From NCBI GenBank assembly GCA_021802555.1, contig JAJZRU010000001.1, positions 124,001-188,000 on the forward strand: a stretch of 64,000 nt of DNA. Reading direction: 5' to 3'. Below are positions 15,977-24,276 of this stretch, piece after piece; position 1 is the first letter of the stretch; each line of letters begins with the position of its first letter. The notes beneath the pieces were generated by a model. The model saw nothing but the letters and a program-made list of their open reading frames with translations. It did not search any database and was not told the origin of the DNA. This DNA comes from Pseudomonadota bacterium (GTDB lineage Bacteria; Pseudomonadota; Gammaproteobacteria; Burkholderiales; Thiobacillaceae). Position numbers and translations under genes: made by a program.

Positions 15977-18900
15977 TCAGCTTTCGAAGCGTTGCGCCAG
16001 CCAGTCGCCGACGCCCTGCCACCACGATTGCGGCACGGGCGACGGCGCGGGGCTGCGCAAATCCACGCGCCGGCCGCTGCCGGGCAGCTCCACGATCACG
16101 CCGGGCAGGTCGGCCGCGAACTGCCAGCGCACGGTACGCCGCGGTCCGCGGATTTCCACGCCTGTTTCTCCGAGGGCGACGACCTGGGGAGCGGCGGCGT
16201 CGCCCTCGAGCAGGCGCGGCGTGAGCACGACCAGAAAGCGGTCGGCCCGGCGGGCGGCGCCGGGGGCGAGTTCCAGGCGGCCGATGCCGGGTTCGATGAG
16301 CGGATCGATGCGCGCCATCTGCGCATGGATTTTTCCGTCTTCGTTGTAGTCGGTGCCGTCCACCCAGAATTCCCGACCCGGCCCCCCCACCCAGTTCCAT
16401 TGTCCGTCCGCGGGCAGGATGAACTCGCCGAACAGACGCCCGCCCGACTGCTTGCGGCCCGGGTCGGGCGGCAGTTCCAGGCTGAAACTGCGCCCGGCGA
16501 TGTCGGGCGCCGCCTGAGTGTGCAGCAGCCAGCGTTTGGCAAAGCGGGCGCGCGTGGCGACGACCTGATCGTGGACGACCACGACATCGTTGGCGCGGTC
16601 GTAGGCGATGGTGCGCCACAAGCGCTCGACCCGGCGCGTGCGGGCGGAAAACTCGCCGGGGCCGGAGCGGGCGTTGGTGTAGGCCGGCGTGATGTCGGCC
16701 ACCGAGACCACCAGGTCGTCGCCGCTGTAATGGCGCAACAGGGTGCCCGTGTGGTAGGTCTCGCGCTCGGCCAGCCACTCGCCCAAATCTATGGGCGCCG
16801 AGACGCCCCAGCCCGACCCCACGCGGCGCTGGCCGCCGTCGTTGGCGATGCGGCGCGCCGTCTTGCCGGCCATGGGCGCCGTGTCGCCGGGATCGGTGAC
16901 GGTGACGACGTTGTGCGCGACGCTCTGGTACTGGTAGTTGAAGTGCTCTTCCGAGCCGTAATGGGGGCCGTAGAAGCCGCTGTCGATGGCGAGCGCCCCG
17001 CCTTTGTATAGCGTGAAGGCGCCTTGGTCCAGGTGGCTGTGCGACCAGTAGTTGTCGCCCGCCTTGAAGGTGAAGTAGGTCGCGTCCCGGCCCCAGTCGC
17101 TGCGGGCAATCAGCATGCCGAGGCCGTCCAGGTGCTTGTCCAGCGGCCGCGCGCCCAAAGCCTGGGGATTGAGCAGCGCGGGGTCGGTGAGCGGCCCCCA
17201 GGGCCAGGCGCTCGGCTCGGGCGGGCGCGGGCCGGGGCGCACCAGGGTGTAGGCCCCAGCATCGCGGTAGCGCACGGCGAGCGGCAGCACGTCGGATACC
17301 ATGCGCTTGAAGAACGCGCCGTCGCCCCAGCGCATGTCGGTGCCGTCCGGGCGGGTGCGATAGACGGCGAAATCCAGAAATCCGCGTATGCCCGGCTCAC
17401 GTGCAAACAGATCCTCTCCCGTCGCCGCAAGCCACATGGCAGGCACTTGATAGACCGCTTGCCCGATGCCTACGCCGACATATTCATTGCCCTCGTGCCA
17501 GCCGCCCTGTCTACCCATGATCTGGCGCCACACAGGCAGTACGCGGTTTTTCCACAAGTCGTAGGTAAAGCGCATGGTCATGTCGCCGCGTGCGCTGTCG
17601 CGATACAGCGCCAGGTTGGCGGCCACCAGCGCTTGCAGCGGACTGTTGTAGAGGAAGACGTTGTAAGGCGACAGGCGCTCCCTGCGGATGACGTTGACGA
17701 GAAAATCCAGACCCTCGGCGAGCTTGTCGCGCAGGGCGGCGCGCTGGGCCTCGCTCCATTGGTCGTGCAGCCAGTCATAGGCCAGGGTGATGGGTTTGGC
17801 CTGGTCATTGCCGCGATAGCTGTATTCGAGCGCCATGAGGCGCCGGAAAAGCAGGCCGAGGTCTACGCTGCCGGGAACGAGATAGGCCTGCGTGACTGCG
17901 GCATCCAGATGTCCCCGCCCGCCGCCCGCCAGGTGCGCCATGGTCTGCAGCCAGTCGCGGTTCTCGCGCCGCAGCAGATCGATGTCCGCGGCGCTGGGAT
18001 GGGGCAGGCGCGGGTGCGCGGCGCGGAAGCCGGGCAGGTCGGGTGCGGGCAGACTCTCGGGCTCGGGCAGCAGGTTGCGTCCGTGCTCGTCCGTCTCCAT
18101 CAGTTCCCGGCTGCCCTCGCGCCAGCCGGCCAGGGCGATGCTGCCGGCCACCGCGGCCAATGCCAGCAGCACCCAGCGGCGTGAAAACATGGGCGGCGGC
18201 ACCGGAGTCTGGGGAGGCGCTTGGGCCGCCGGCAAGGGGCGCTCGCGCACGGCCCAGCCCGCCCACCAGGCGACGAGCCCGACCAGCGGGTCGGTGATGT
18301 CGGGCACCCGTCCGGGAACGGATTGCTGATGCCATTCCAGGGCGAACCAGACACCGAACAGCATTCCGCCGCCGCCCAAGCTCGCCCAGGAACGCAGGCG
18401 CCAGCCGGTGATCATGCGCGCCAGCACGGCCAGCCCCAGTGCCGGCCATAGCGTGTTCAGCAGATCGTCGATGCCGGCCAGGCTGCCAACCTGCGCGGCG
18501 AAGGGTATCCAGTTGAAGTGATAAAAGCCGGGCAGCCTGCCCGGACGCAATTCATCCGCGACCCTGGAGAGAACGATGGCGGCGATGCCCAGCCAGGCCA
18601 TGCCGCGCAGGCTCTGCCACGTCAAGAGCGACAGGCAGGCGAGCGCCGTCAGGGCGGCGAGGAAAAATTCCAGCGACAGCGTCTGGCCCACGATCATGAT
18701 CTTGAGCAGGGTCACGCCCATGACGAAGGGCAGCAGCAGAGGCATCACCGGCTCGCGCGTGACGATGCGCGCCAGCACGCCCACGGCCAGGATGGCGCCG
18801 AAATCGGCAAGCGCCTTGGGGAGATTGAACAGGCTGGGGTGGCGCAGCGTGTTGGCCAACGGCCGCAGCCCGGCCTTGAGGGTGCTCACGTCCAGCGAGG

Positions 18901-19435
18901 GCGCGAAGGGCGCCAGTTCGGTCGCCGCCCACAGGACGAGCACCAGGAGGGCGAGATTGGGCAAGGTGCCCGGGGCGAAGCGCCGCGCGCGCCAATGCGC
19001 CAAATGCGCGCCGGCAAAGCTCTGGGGCGAGAGGCCCAGGGCCAGCAGGGCGCCGGCCGCCGTGCCCAGGGTGTTGTTGAAGACATCCTGCACCGAGGAG
19101 ACGCGGCTGGGCAGCGCTTCCTGCAGGAACTCCATGCTGAAGCTCAGGGCAAAGCCGGCGGCCAGCGCCAGGACGAACGCCGCAGCGCGGCCGGCGCGCC
19201 GCCAGATCAGGCTCAGGAGCAGGCCCAGCGGCAGGTAGGCCAGCAGGTTTACGAGGATGTCGGCGCGCGAGTCATGGGCCGGCCAGGGGCTCGTGATAGG
19301 ATTGCTCCACGAGGGGGGCGCATGCCAGTGGGTGAGAGGAAACAGGCTGCCGTAAACGATCAGCAGGACGTAAAAGAAACCCAGCCACTTCAGTCCGCTG
19401 GAAGCGCGGGGGACGGCAGGACGACGCATAGGCAT
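15977..19435 (-). CDS. VanZ-domain/heparinase II-III-like fusion protein
   Basis: One open frame of 1152 residues from ATG 19435 (or ATG 19429). Residues ~15-145 form a VanZ-like membrane domain (SRADILVNLLAYLPLG; SMEFLQEALPSRVSSVQDVF). More hydrophobic segments continue to about 415. A second segment (MFSRRWVLLALAAVAG, from residue 416) could anchor the remainder, which is a heparinase II/III-like polysaccharide lyase. Its conserved core is near 790-840 (NYWSHSHLDQGAFTLYKGG, then SVAHNVVTV). VanZ proteins and heparinase-like proteins both occur in XrtA/EPS clusters, so the likely role is processing of the exopolysaccharide; substrate unknown. The frame runs continuously across the junction and the internal ATG at 18190 lacks a ribosome-binding site, supporting a genuine fusion. 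Confidence 0.8.
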   Translation of the reverse strand: MPMRRPAVPRASSGLKWLGFFYVLLIVYGSLFPLTHWHAPPSWSNPITSPWPAHDSRADILVNLLAYLPLGLLLSLIWRRAGRAAAFVLALAAGFALSFSMEFLQEALPSRVSSVQDVFNNTLGTAAGALLALGLSPQSFAGAHLAHWRARRFAPGTLPNLALLVLVLWAATELAPFAPSLDVSTLKAGLRPLANTLRHPSLFNLPKALADFGAILAVGVLARIVTREPVMPLLLPFVMGVTLLKIMIVGQTLSLEFFLAALTALACLSLLTWQSLRGMAWLGIAAIVLSRVADELRPGRLPGFYHFNWIPFAAQVGSLAGIDDLLNTLWPALGLAVLARMITGWRLRSWASLGGGGMLFGVWFALEWHQQSVPGRVPDITDPLVGLVAWWAGWAVRERPLPAAQAPPQTPVPPPMFSRRWVLLALAAVAGSIALAGWREGSRELMETDEHGRNLLPEPESLPAPDLPGFRAAHPRLPHPSAADIDLLRRENRDWLQTMAHLAGGGRGHLDAAVTQAYLVPGSVDLGLLFRRLMALEYSYRGNDQAKPITLAYDWLHDQWSEAQRAALRDKLAEGLDFLVNVIRRERLSPYNVFLYNSPLQALVAANLALYRDSARGDMTMRFTYDLWKNRVLPVWRQIMGRQGGWHEGNEYVGVGIGQAVYQVPAMWLAATGEDLFAREPGIRGFLDFAVYRTRPDGTDMRWGDGAFFKRMVSDVLPLAVRYRDAGAYTLVRPGPRPPEPSAWPWGPLTDPALLNPQALGARPLDKHLDGLGMLIARSDWGRDATYFTFKAGDNYWSHSHLDQGAFTLYKGGALAIDSGFYGPHYGSEEHFNYQYQSVAHNVVTVTDPGDTAPMAGKTARRIANDGGQRRVGSGWGVSAPIDLGEWLAERETYHTGTLLRHYSGDDLVVSVADITPAYTNARSGPGEFSARTRRVERLWRTIAYDRANDVVVVHDQVVATRARFAKRWLLHTQAAPDIAGRSFSLELPPDPGRKQSGGRLFGEFILPADGQWNWVGGPGREFWVDGTDYNEDGKIHAQMARIDPLIEPGIGRLELAPGAARRADRFLVVLTPRLLEGDAAAPQVVALGETGVEIRGPRRTVRWQFAADLPGVIVELPGSGRRVDLRSPAPSPVPQSWWQGVGDWLAQRFES

Positions 19436-19466
19436 GGGCACAAGTGTATCCCGCAAGCTCTGCAGC

Positions 19467-20420
19467 ATGAACCATATCGACGTTTTCAACGGTGACGCCG
19501 ACGGACTGTGCGCCTTGCACCAGCTGCGCCTGGCGCAGCCGGCCGCGAGCGAACTCATTACCGGCCCCAAGCGCGAGATCGCCTTGGTGCGCCGCGTGCG
19601 CGCCGCGGCCGGCGACTGCGTCACTGTGCTGGACGTGGCGCTGGAGAAAAATGTCGCGGCGGTGCTGGCATTGCTCGATGCCGGGGTGCGCGTGCGCTAC
19701 TTCGACCACCACCGCAGCGGCGAGCTGCCGCGCCATGAGGCCTTCGAGGCGCACATCGACACGCGCCCCGAGATCTGCACCGGCCTGCTGGTGAACGACT
19801 ATCTGCAAGGGCGCCATTTGCCCTGGGCGGTGACGGCGGCGTTCGGCGACAATCTCGCAGACTCGGCGCGCCGCGCCGCGCTGCCCCTGGGCCTGCCGGA
19901 ACACCGGCTGCAACAACTGCGCGAACTGGGCGAGGCGCTCAATTACAACGGCTATGGCGAGAGCCTGGAGGATTTGCATTTCGCCCCAGACGAGTTGTAT
20001 CGGCGCATGCAGCCGTTTGCCGACCCTTACGCTTTCATGGCTGAAGACGACGCCTTCGCCATTCTGCGCAGCGGCTATGCCGAGGACATGGCTTTGGCGC
20101 GCACCATGCAGCCCGCAGAAGCGCGCCCCATGGGGCGTATCTATATCCTGCCGGCGCAAAAATGGGCGCGCCGCATCAGCGGCGTCTTCGCTAATCTGCT
20201 GGCCAACGAGGCGCCGCAGCAGGCCCATGCCGTGCTTACCGTGCGCGCAGGGGGCTATGTCGTGAGCGTGCGCGCGCCGCTGGCCAATCGCAGGGGCGCC
20301 GACGAATTGTGCGCGCGCTTTCCCACCGGCGGCGGCCGGCAAGGCGCGGCAGGCATCAACCATCTCGCCGAAGGCGATCTTGTCTCCTTCGCGGCGGCTT
20401 TCTTCGCCACCTTTTCCTGA
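19467..20420 (+). CDS. DHH family phosphoesterase
   Basis: The 317-residue protein has the DHH superfamily motifs NGDADGLCALHQL (metal-binding Asp residues), LDVALEKN, and FDHHRSGE. A C-terminal DHHA1-like motif reads FPTGGGRQGAAGINHL. Members hydrolyse phosphodiester bonds in short oligonucleotides or cyclic dinucleotides; which substrate applies here cannot be told. ATG 19467 is chosen because it begins at the conserved strand; an upstream ATG at 19434 would overlap the divergent VanZ-heparinase start. Only 31 bases separate the two divergent genes. The stop is 10 bases before the APS kinase gene, suggesting co-transcription. Confidence 0.82.
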   Translation: MNHIDVFNGDADGLCALHQLRLAQPAASELITGPKREIALVRRVRAAAGDCVTVLDVALEKNVAAVLALLDAGVRVRYFDHHRSGELPRHEAFEAHIDTRPEICTGLLVNDYLQGRHLPWAVTAAFGDNLADSARRAALPLGLPEHRLQQLRELGEALNYNGYGESLEDLHFAPDELYRRMQPFADPYAFMAEDDAFAILRSGYAEDMALARTMQPAEARPMGRIYILPAQKWARRISGVFANLLANEAPQQAHAVLTVRAGGYVVSVRAPLANRRGADELCARFPTGGGRQGAAGINHLAEGDLVSFAAAFFATFS

Positions 20421-20430
20421 GGAGCGCATC

Positions 20431-22068
20431 GTGCATGCCCCGCTTGCGCCCTACGGCGGTACGCTCAAACCTCTGCTCGTGGACGGCGAGGCTGCCGTCG
20501 GCCTGCGCCGCGTGGCGCTGGGGCTGCCTTCCATCGAGCTCGACTGGCGCCAGACGGCGGAGCTGGAAATGCTGCTCAACGGCGCTTACTCGCCGCTTTC
20601 CGGCTACATGGGGCAGGCCGAGGTGCGTTCCGTGCAGGAGAATTTCCGGCTCGCCGACGGCATGACCTTCTGGCCGGCGCCGGTGACTCTAAAGGTCAAG
20701 GAAAAAACCGCAGTGGGGCTGGCCGTCGGCGGGCGCGTGGCGCTGCGCGATGCCGAGGGCTACATGCTGGCCGTGCTGGAGCTGAGCGACCTGTGGGCGG
20801 CGCAGGATGGCTGGGTTCATCTGGGGGGGGCGCTGGCGGGCGTGGATCTGCCGCCGCGCCATGATTTCCGCGAGCTGCGCCTGAGCCCGGCGGAGCTGCG
20901 CGCCCTGTTTGCGCGCCGGGGCTGGCATCGAGTGGCGGCTTACCAGGCACGCCACGCCATGCACCGCGCGCAATACGAGTTCTGCCTGCGCACCGCCATC
21001 GCCGAGGAGGCCAATCTGCTGCTGCATCCCTGGGCCGGCGGCGACATGGTCGAATCGGGCGATTACTTCGGCCTGGTGCGCAGCTACCAGGCCGTGCTCA
21101 AGCGCTTTCCCGCGGCGACCACGCAGCTCGCCCTGCTGCCTGGCCTGCCGCCCCCGGCCTCGGCGCGCGACGTGCTGCTGCGTGCCATCGTGGCGCGCAA
21201 TCATGGCTGCTCGGTGCTCATCATCGGCGGGGAGTTCCAGCCCGAGGGCGGGTGCCGGCGCGGCGAGGACATCGTCCGGCCCCAGGAAGATTTCGATCCG
21301 GCGGCGCAGGCCCTGGCTTTGGGGGTCAAGCTCATCCCTTTCCCGCGCCTGGTCTACAGCGAGGACCGGGGCGAATTCCTTCCCGCCAGCGAAGCGCCGC
21401 CCGGCGCGCGCGTGCGGGCCCTGGCGGGAGGCGAATTCCTGCAGCGCCTGCGCCGGGGGCAGAAAATTCCAGACTGGTACAGCTTCCCGGAAGTCATCGC
21501 CGAATTGCAGAAAGCCTGCCCCCCGCCCGAGAAACAAGGTTTCACGGTGTTTTTCACCGGTCTGTCCGGGGCGGGCAAATCGACGCTGGCGCGGGCCCTC
21601 GCGGCGCGCCTCATGGAGATCGGCAGCCGGCCCGTGACCCTGCTGGACGGCGATATCGTGCGCCGCCACCTGTCCTCGGAGCTGGGTTTCTCACGCGAAC
21701 ACCGCGACATCAACGTGCGCCGCATCGGTTTCGTGGCGAGCGAGATCACCAAGAATCGCGGCGTGGCCATCTGCGCGCCCATCGCGCCTTACCGGCAGAC
21801 GCGCCGCGACGTGCGCGCCATGATCGAGGCCGTGGGCGGCTTCGTCGAGGTGCATGTGGCGACGCCCATCGAAACCTGCGAGGCGCGCGACCGCAAAGGG
21901 CTTTATGCCAAGGCGCGTGCGGGCCTCATCCCGGAGTTCACCGGCGTGTCCGACCCCTACGAAGCTCCGGAGCGGGCGGAGCTGGCCCTGGATACTTCCG
22001 CGCTGGCGGTGGACGAGGCGGTACAGCGCATCCTGCTCAAGCTGGAGCACGAAGGCTATTTGCGCTGA
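20431..22068 (+). CDS. cysC: two-domain APS kinase with inactive-looking ATP sulfurylase-like domain
   Basis: The 545-residue protein starts at GTG 20431 behind GAGGAG. Residues ~1-360 match ATP sulfurylase (NGAYSPLSGYMGQAE; RLADGMTFWPAPVTL). The catalytic motif QTRNPMHRAH is altered to QARHAMHRAQ at 172-181, and the GRDHAGPG motif is replaced by GGEFQPEGG from about 266. Residues ~370-545 are a normal APS kinase with P-loop GLSGAGKST at 377-385, then DGDIVRRHLSSELGF and APYRQTRRDVR. Thiobacillus denitrificans has a two-domain APS kinase lacking sulfurylase activity for this reason. It should therefore make PAPS from APS but not APS itself. No other cys gene is adjacent; the upstream DHH gene is likely co-transcribed. 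Confidence 0.88.
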   Translation: MHAPLAPYGGTLKPLLVDGEAAVGLRRVALGLPSIELDWRQTAELEMLLNGAYSPLSGYMGQAEVRSVQENFRLADGMTFWPAPVTLKVKEKTAVGLAVGGRVALRDAEGYMLAVLELSDLWAAQDGWVHLGGALAGVDLPPRHDFRELRLSPAELRALFARRGWHRVAAYQARHAMHRAQYEFCLRTAIAEEANLLLHPWAGGDMVESGDYFGLVRSYQAVLKRFPAATTQLALLPGLPPPASARDVLLRAIVARNHGCSVLIIGGEFQPEGGCRRGEDIVRPQEDFDPAAQALALGVKLIPFPRLVYSEDRGEFLPASEAPPGARVRALAGGEFLQRLRRGQKIPDWYSFPEVIAELQKACPPPEKQGFTVFFTGLSGAGKSTLARALAARLMEIGSRPVTLLDGDIVRRHLSSELGFSREHRDINVRRIGFVASEITKNRGVAICAPIAPYRQTRRDVRAMIEAVGGFVEVHVATPIETCEARDRKGLYAKARAGLIPEFTGVSDPYEAPERAELALDTSALAVDEAVQRILLKLEHEGYLR

Positions 22069-22074
22069 GCGCGC

Positions 22075-22101
22075 AAAAAAACGGCGGCATCGAGCCGCCG
22101 T
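22075..22101 (-). terminator. intrinsic terminator of the first PEP-CTERM gene
   Basis: An 8-bp stem (ACGGCGGC at 22081-22088 with GCCGCCGT at 22094-22101) is followed on the minus strand by a run of seven Ts. It lies 35 bases after the stop codon at 22137, and may also stop transcripts of the convergent APS kinase gene. A close copy is at 23240-23265. Confidence 0.88.
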
Positions 22102-22136
22102 CGTGGGATTTTGAACTCTGGCCGTTTCGATCGGCT

Positions 22137-22964
22137 TCAGCGCAGGGATTTGCGCCGCGCCCAGCCCATGCCGGCCAGACCCAGGCCGATCAGGGCCAGG
22201 GAGGCCGGTTCGGGTACAGGGTTGGTCACTGAACCTTTCGGGACGGAGGCAAAGCGGAGGGTGCCCCCGGCGACCAGGTATTCGCCGAATCCGTCGCCGA
22301 AGAAAGTCACCTTGGAAAAGAATCCCGTGTCGTCGATGGCGCCGATGAAGTTGGTGTAGCTTTGCTGGGCGACAATACCCGGGTTGTCGCTGGAACTGAG
22401 CGCGTTGGCGGGCAGGGTGGCCGCGCCGCCGTCGAAGGCGATCCACAGGCCCGAACCTTGGGCCGGGACGCCGTAAGTGGTTTGAATGGTCGACGGGCGG
22501 GTGTGGTTGTAGCAGCAAGTTGCCCAGTCGCCGATCTCGAAGCCGAACGCGTTCACCGGGGAGGAAAAGGTGAAGGTCAGCCCGGAATTGAAGCCTGGGA
22601 TGGGGTCGCTTGTGTTGGCCTGGGGGCTGATATTCCAGACCGACCCCGAGAGGGAAACCCCACCGCTGGAATATCCGCCCGACGGGCTTGCGGCGCTGCC
22701 GTTCGGGCGGGTGACCGTGACAGTCGCGGGGTTGTTGTTCTTATCGATGTAGTTGTAGACGCTTTGGCCGCTCACCACTGGGGCGGTTACGACGGTTGCG
22801 CCGGCGTTCGTGATGACATTGTCGAACTTGGTCGATATTTGATTGAGCGACGTGTTGACGATGTAGGGGACGGCGTAAGCGCTGGTCGCGCAGGACAACG
22901 TCAAAACTGCGGCCGCGCTTATCGCAACGGCCAGGCGGGCGTGGTTCCGGACTTCGGTTTTCAT
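22137..22964 (-). CDS. PEP-CTERM sorting-domain exported protein 1
   Basis: The 275-residue protein has an N-terminal signal peptide (MKTEVRNHARLAVAIS..., cleavage after SAYA). The mature region is Ser/Thr/Asn/Gly-rich and beta-strand-like, with a Cys pair in ATCCYN. The C-terminal sorting signal is VPEPASLALIGLGLAG followed by MGWARRKS. It should be exported, cleaved at the PEP motif by exosortase XrtA (not in this window) and associated with the exopolysaccharide matrix. ATG 22964 is chosen because AAGGAGAG lies just upstream. A sigma-54 promoter and upstream box indicate PrsR control. The function of the mature domain is unknown. Confidence 0.92.
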   Translation of the reverse strand: MKTEVRNHARLAVAISAAAVLTLSCATSAYAVPYIVNTSLNQISTKFDNVITNAGATVVTAPVVSGQSVYNYIDKNNNPATVTVTRPNGSAASPSGGYSSGGVSLSGSVWNISPQANTSDPIPGFNSGLTFTFSSPVNAFGFEIGDWATCCYNHTRPSTIQTTYGVPAQGSGLWIAFDGGAATLPANALSSSDNPGIVAQQSYTNFIGAIDDTGFFSKVTFFGDGFGEYLVAGGTLRFASVPKGSVTNPVPEPASLALIGLGLAGMGWARRKSLR

Positions 22965-23015
22965 GGGGCTCTCCTTGTTCAAGACAAACGGAAGTTCTGT
23001 CGTCTCGTGATTTCA

Positions 23016-23031
23016 AGCATCACACGTGCCA
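23016..23031 (-). promoter_or_regulatory. sigma-54 promoter of PEP-CTERM gene 1
   Basis: The minus strand reads TGGCACGTGTGATGCT, a near-consensus -24/-12 element with GG and GC exactly 10 bases apart. The predicted start is near 23005, about 41 bases upstream of the ATG. It lies 65 bases downstream of the shared box at 23096-23112. Confidence 0.85.
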
Positions 23032-23095
23032 ATAATTAAATGACAATTAAACACAATAACTTGCTGCCGGAGGCCGGGAATGGAAAATTGAAAAA

Positions 23096-23112
23096 CGTAA
23101 AAAATCCCGACA
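23096..23112 (-). promoter_or_regulatory. candidate PEP-CTERM box (PrsR site), copy 1
   Basis: On the minus strand this reads TGTCGGGATTTTTTACG. It matches the element at 24277-24293 in 15 of 17 bases, in the same orientation and at almost the same distance from the -12 GC (79 versus 78 bases). Upstream enhancer placement fits a sigma-54 activator. A weak CCCG/CGGG hairpin overlaps it, so a terminator remnant is an alternative reading. Confidence 0.6.
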
Positions 23113-23239
23113 CCGGGCCATGGGATCCTCCTCAAGGCGAGTGCATGACGTGCACGGGATGGCCGCGCGTTGCTGTCTCGCGCCTGAATGGCTGCAAGTG
23201 GTGTGACGGCGTCAGAGTTGCTTGTGCGGCGTGCCGGAC

Positions 23240-23265
23240 AAAAAACGGCGGCATGCGCCGCCGTT
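23240..23265 (-). terminator. intrinsic terminator of the second PEP-CTERM gene
   Basis: A perfect 9-bp stem (23244-23252 with 23257-23265, loop ATGC) is followed on the minus strand by six Ts. It is 33 bases after the stop codon and nearly identical to the terminator at 22075-22101. The remaining bases of the 22965-23298 gap hold the promoter and box of the first PEP-CTERM gene; no other gene is seen there. Confidence 0.88.
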
Positions 23266-23298
23266 GGGGATTTTGAATGCCTGTCGTTTCGATCAGCT

Positions 23299-24102
23299 TC
23301 AGCGCAGGGATTTGCGCCGCGCCCAGCCCATGCCGGCCAGACCCAGGCCCAGTAGCGCCAGGGAGGCGGGTTCGGGCACCGTTCCCCCGCCGATCGGCTG
23401 CCCGCCGACGGTAATGCCGTCGAACGCCATGCCCGTCTGGTAGGCGGTATCGAGCCAGTTCGCGGCACCGAATTCCAGATAATAATTGCCGGTGGAGGCG
23501 ATGGTGTAGTCCGACTGCACCCAGCCGGAGTAGCCGCAGCCGGTGCTATAGCAGGCACCGGACGACCCCCCCAGCGGCGACCAAACCGGCCCCCCCGGGA
23601 CAATGGTCACGGTGGCAGGGGTGATCGTCGCGGCGATCGCCGGCATGCCGAACCCCGGGACGCTGTTGCCGCTCGGCGTCGTCCGCGCGGTGAACAGCAG
23701 CGCTACTTTGTTGAGGGAAGAATCCAGCAACCGCGCCCAACCATAGTCGGCGAAGCCGGCGCCGTCGGAAGTCACAAAGTTGAAATGGAATTGCAGGTCG
23801 TCGCCGGCGCTTGCCGAGAACAGCGATGAGCGCAGCGTCGATCCGTTTTTGTCGCTGCCGAGATGAAGCGTGTTGTTGGATACCCCGCCGGCGGTCGATA
23901 CCCAGCCGTATTGGCTGCCGCCCGAAGGCGCCAGGGTCACCACGCCGTTGGCGCCCAGGGTGCCGCAGTTCCCGGTGCAGGACCAGCCCGCTGGGATGCC
24001 CGAATCAAAAATGCCGGCCGCCATTGCCTGGTTGGAAAACGCGGGAACCGAAAGCAACGCAAACAGGCCCAGATAAATTGCCGCTGGTTTGGTAGTAGCC
24101 AT
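23299..24102 (-). CDS. PEP-CTERM sorting-domain exported protein 2
   Basis: The 267-residue protein starts at ATG 24102 behind GGAGG. The signal peptide is MATTKPAAIYLGLFALLSVP with cleavage near NQAMAA. The mature part is rich in Gly, Ser and Thr and carries cysteine pairs in GWSCTGNCG and GACYSTGCG. The sorting tail VPEPASLALLGLGLAG plus MGWARRKSLR is almost the same as in its neighbour. The likely fate is export, exosortase cleavage and EPS association. The mature regions of the two proteins are not alike, although their 3' ends and terminators are. Confidence 0.92.
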   Translation of the reverse strand: MATTKPAAIYLGLFALLSVPAFSNQAMAAGIFDSGIPAGWSCTGNCGTLGANGVVTLAPSGGSQYGWVSTAGGVSNNTLHLGSDKNGSTLRSSLFSASAGDDLQFHFNFVTSDGAGFADYGWARLLDSSLNKVALLFTARTTPSGNSVPGFGMPAIAATITPATVTIVPGGPVWSPLGGSSGACYSTGCGYSGWVQSDYTIASTGNYYLEFGAANWLDTAYQTGMAFDGITVGGQPIGGGTVPEPASLALLGLGLAGMGWARRKSLR

Positions 24103-24197
24103 TTTTGTACCTCCATAGCCTTGGGATGAAAAATCTGCGGGGGCAGGGAGGGTATATTCCGCAGCCCGCTCGCACCTCGTGTGTCTTTGGGAAAACA

Positions 24198-24213
24198 AGC
24201 AAGAGTCAGGCTA
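24198..24213 (-). promoter_or_regulatory. weak sigma-54-like promoter of PEP-CTERM gene 2
   Basis: The minus strand reads TAGCCTGACTCTTGCT. The -12 half (TTGCT) is perfect but the invariant GG of the -24 half is AG. Its position relative to the box at 24277-24293 matches the first PEP-CTERM gene to within one base, which is the main reason to believe it. The leader would be about 85 bases. Confidence 0.45.
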
Positions 24214-24276
24214 GTTAATTATTAATTAATTAATACAATTGGTTGGAAAACGGGTACCCAAAAAAATCACAAAATA

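Noticed and set aside
18190-18192. separate start codon for a stand-alone heparinase-like protein
   Set aside because: There is no Shine-Dalgarno sequence and the upstream VanZ frame is continuous with it, so a fusion is the simpler reading.
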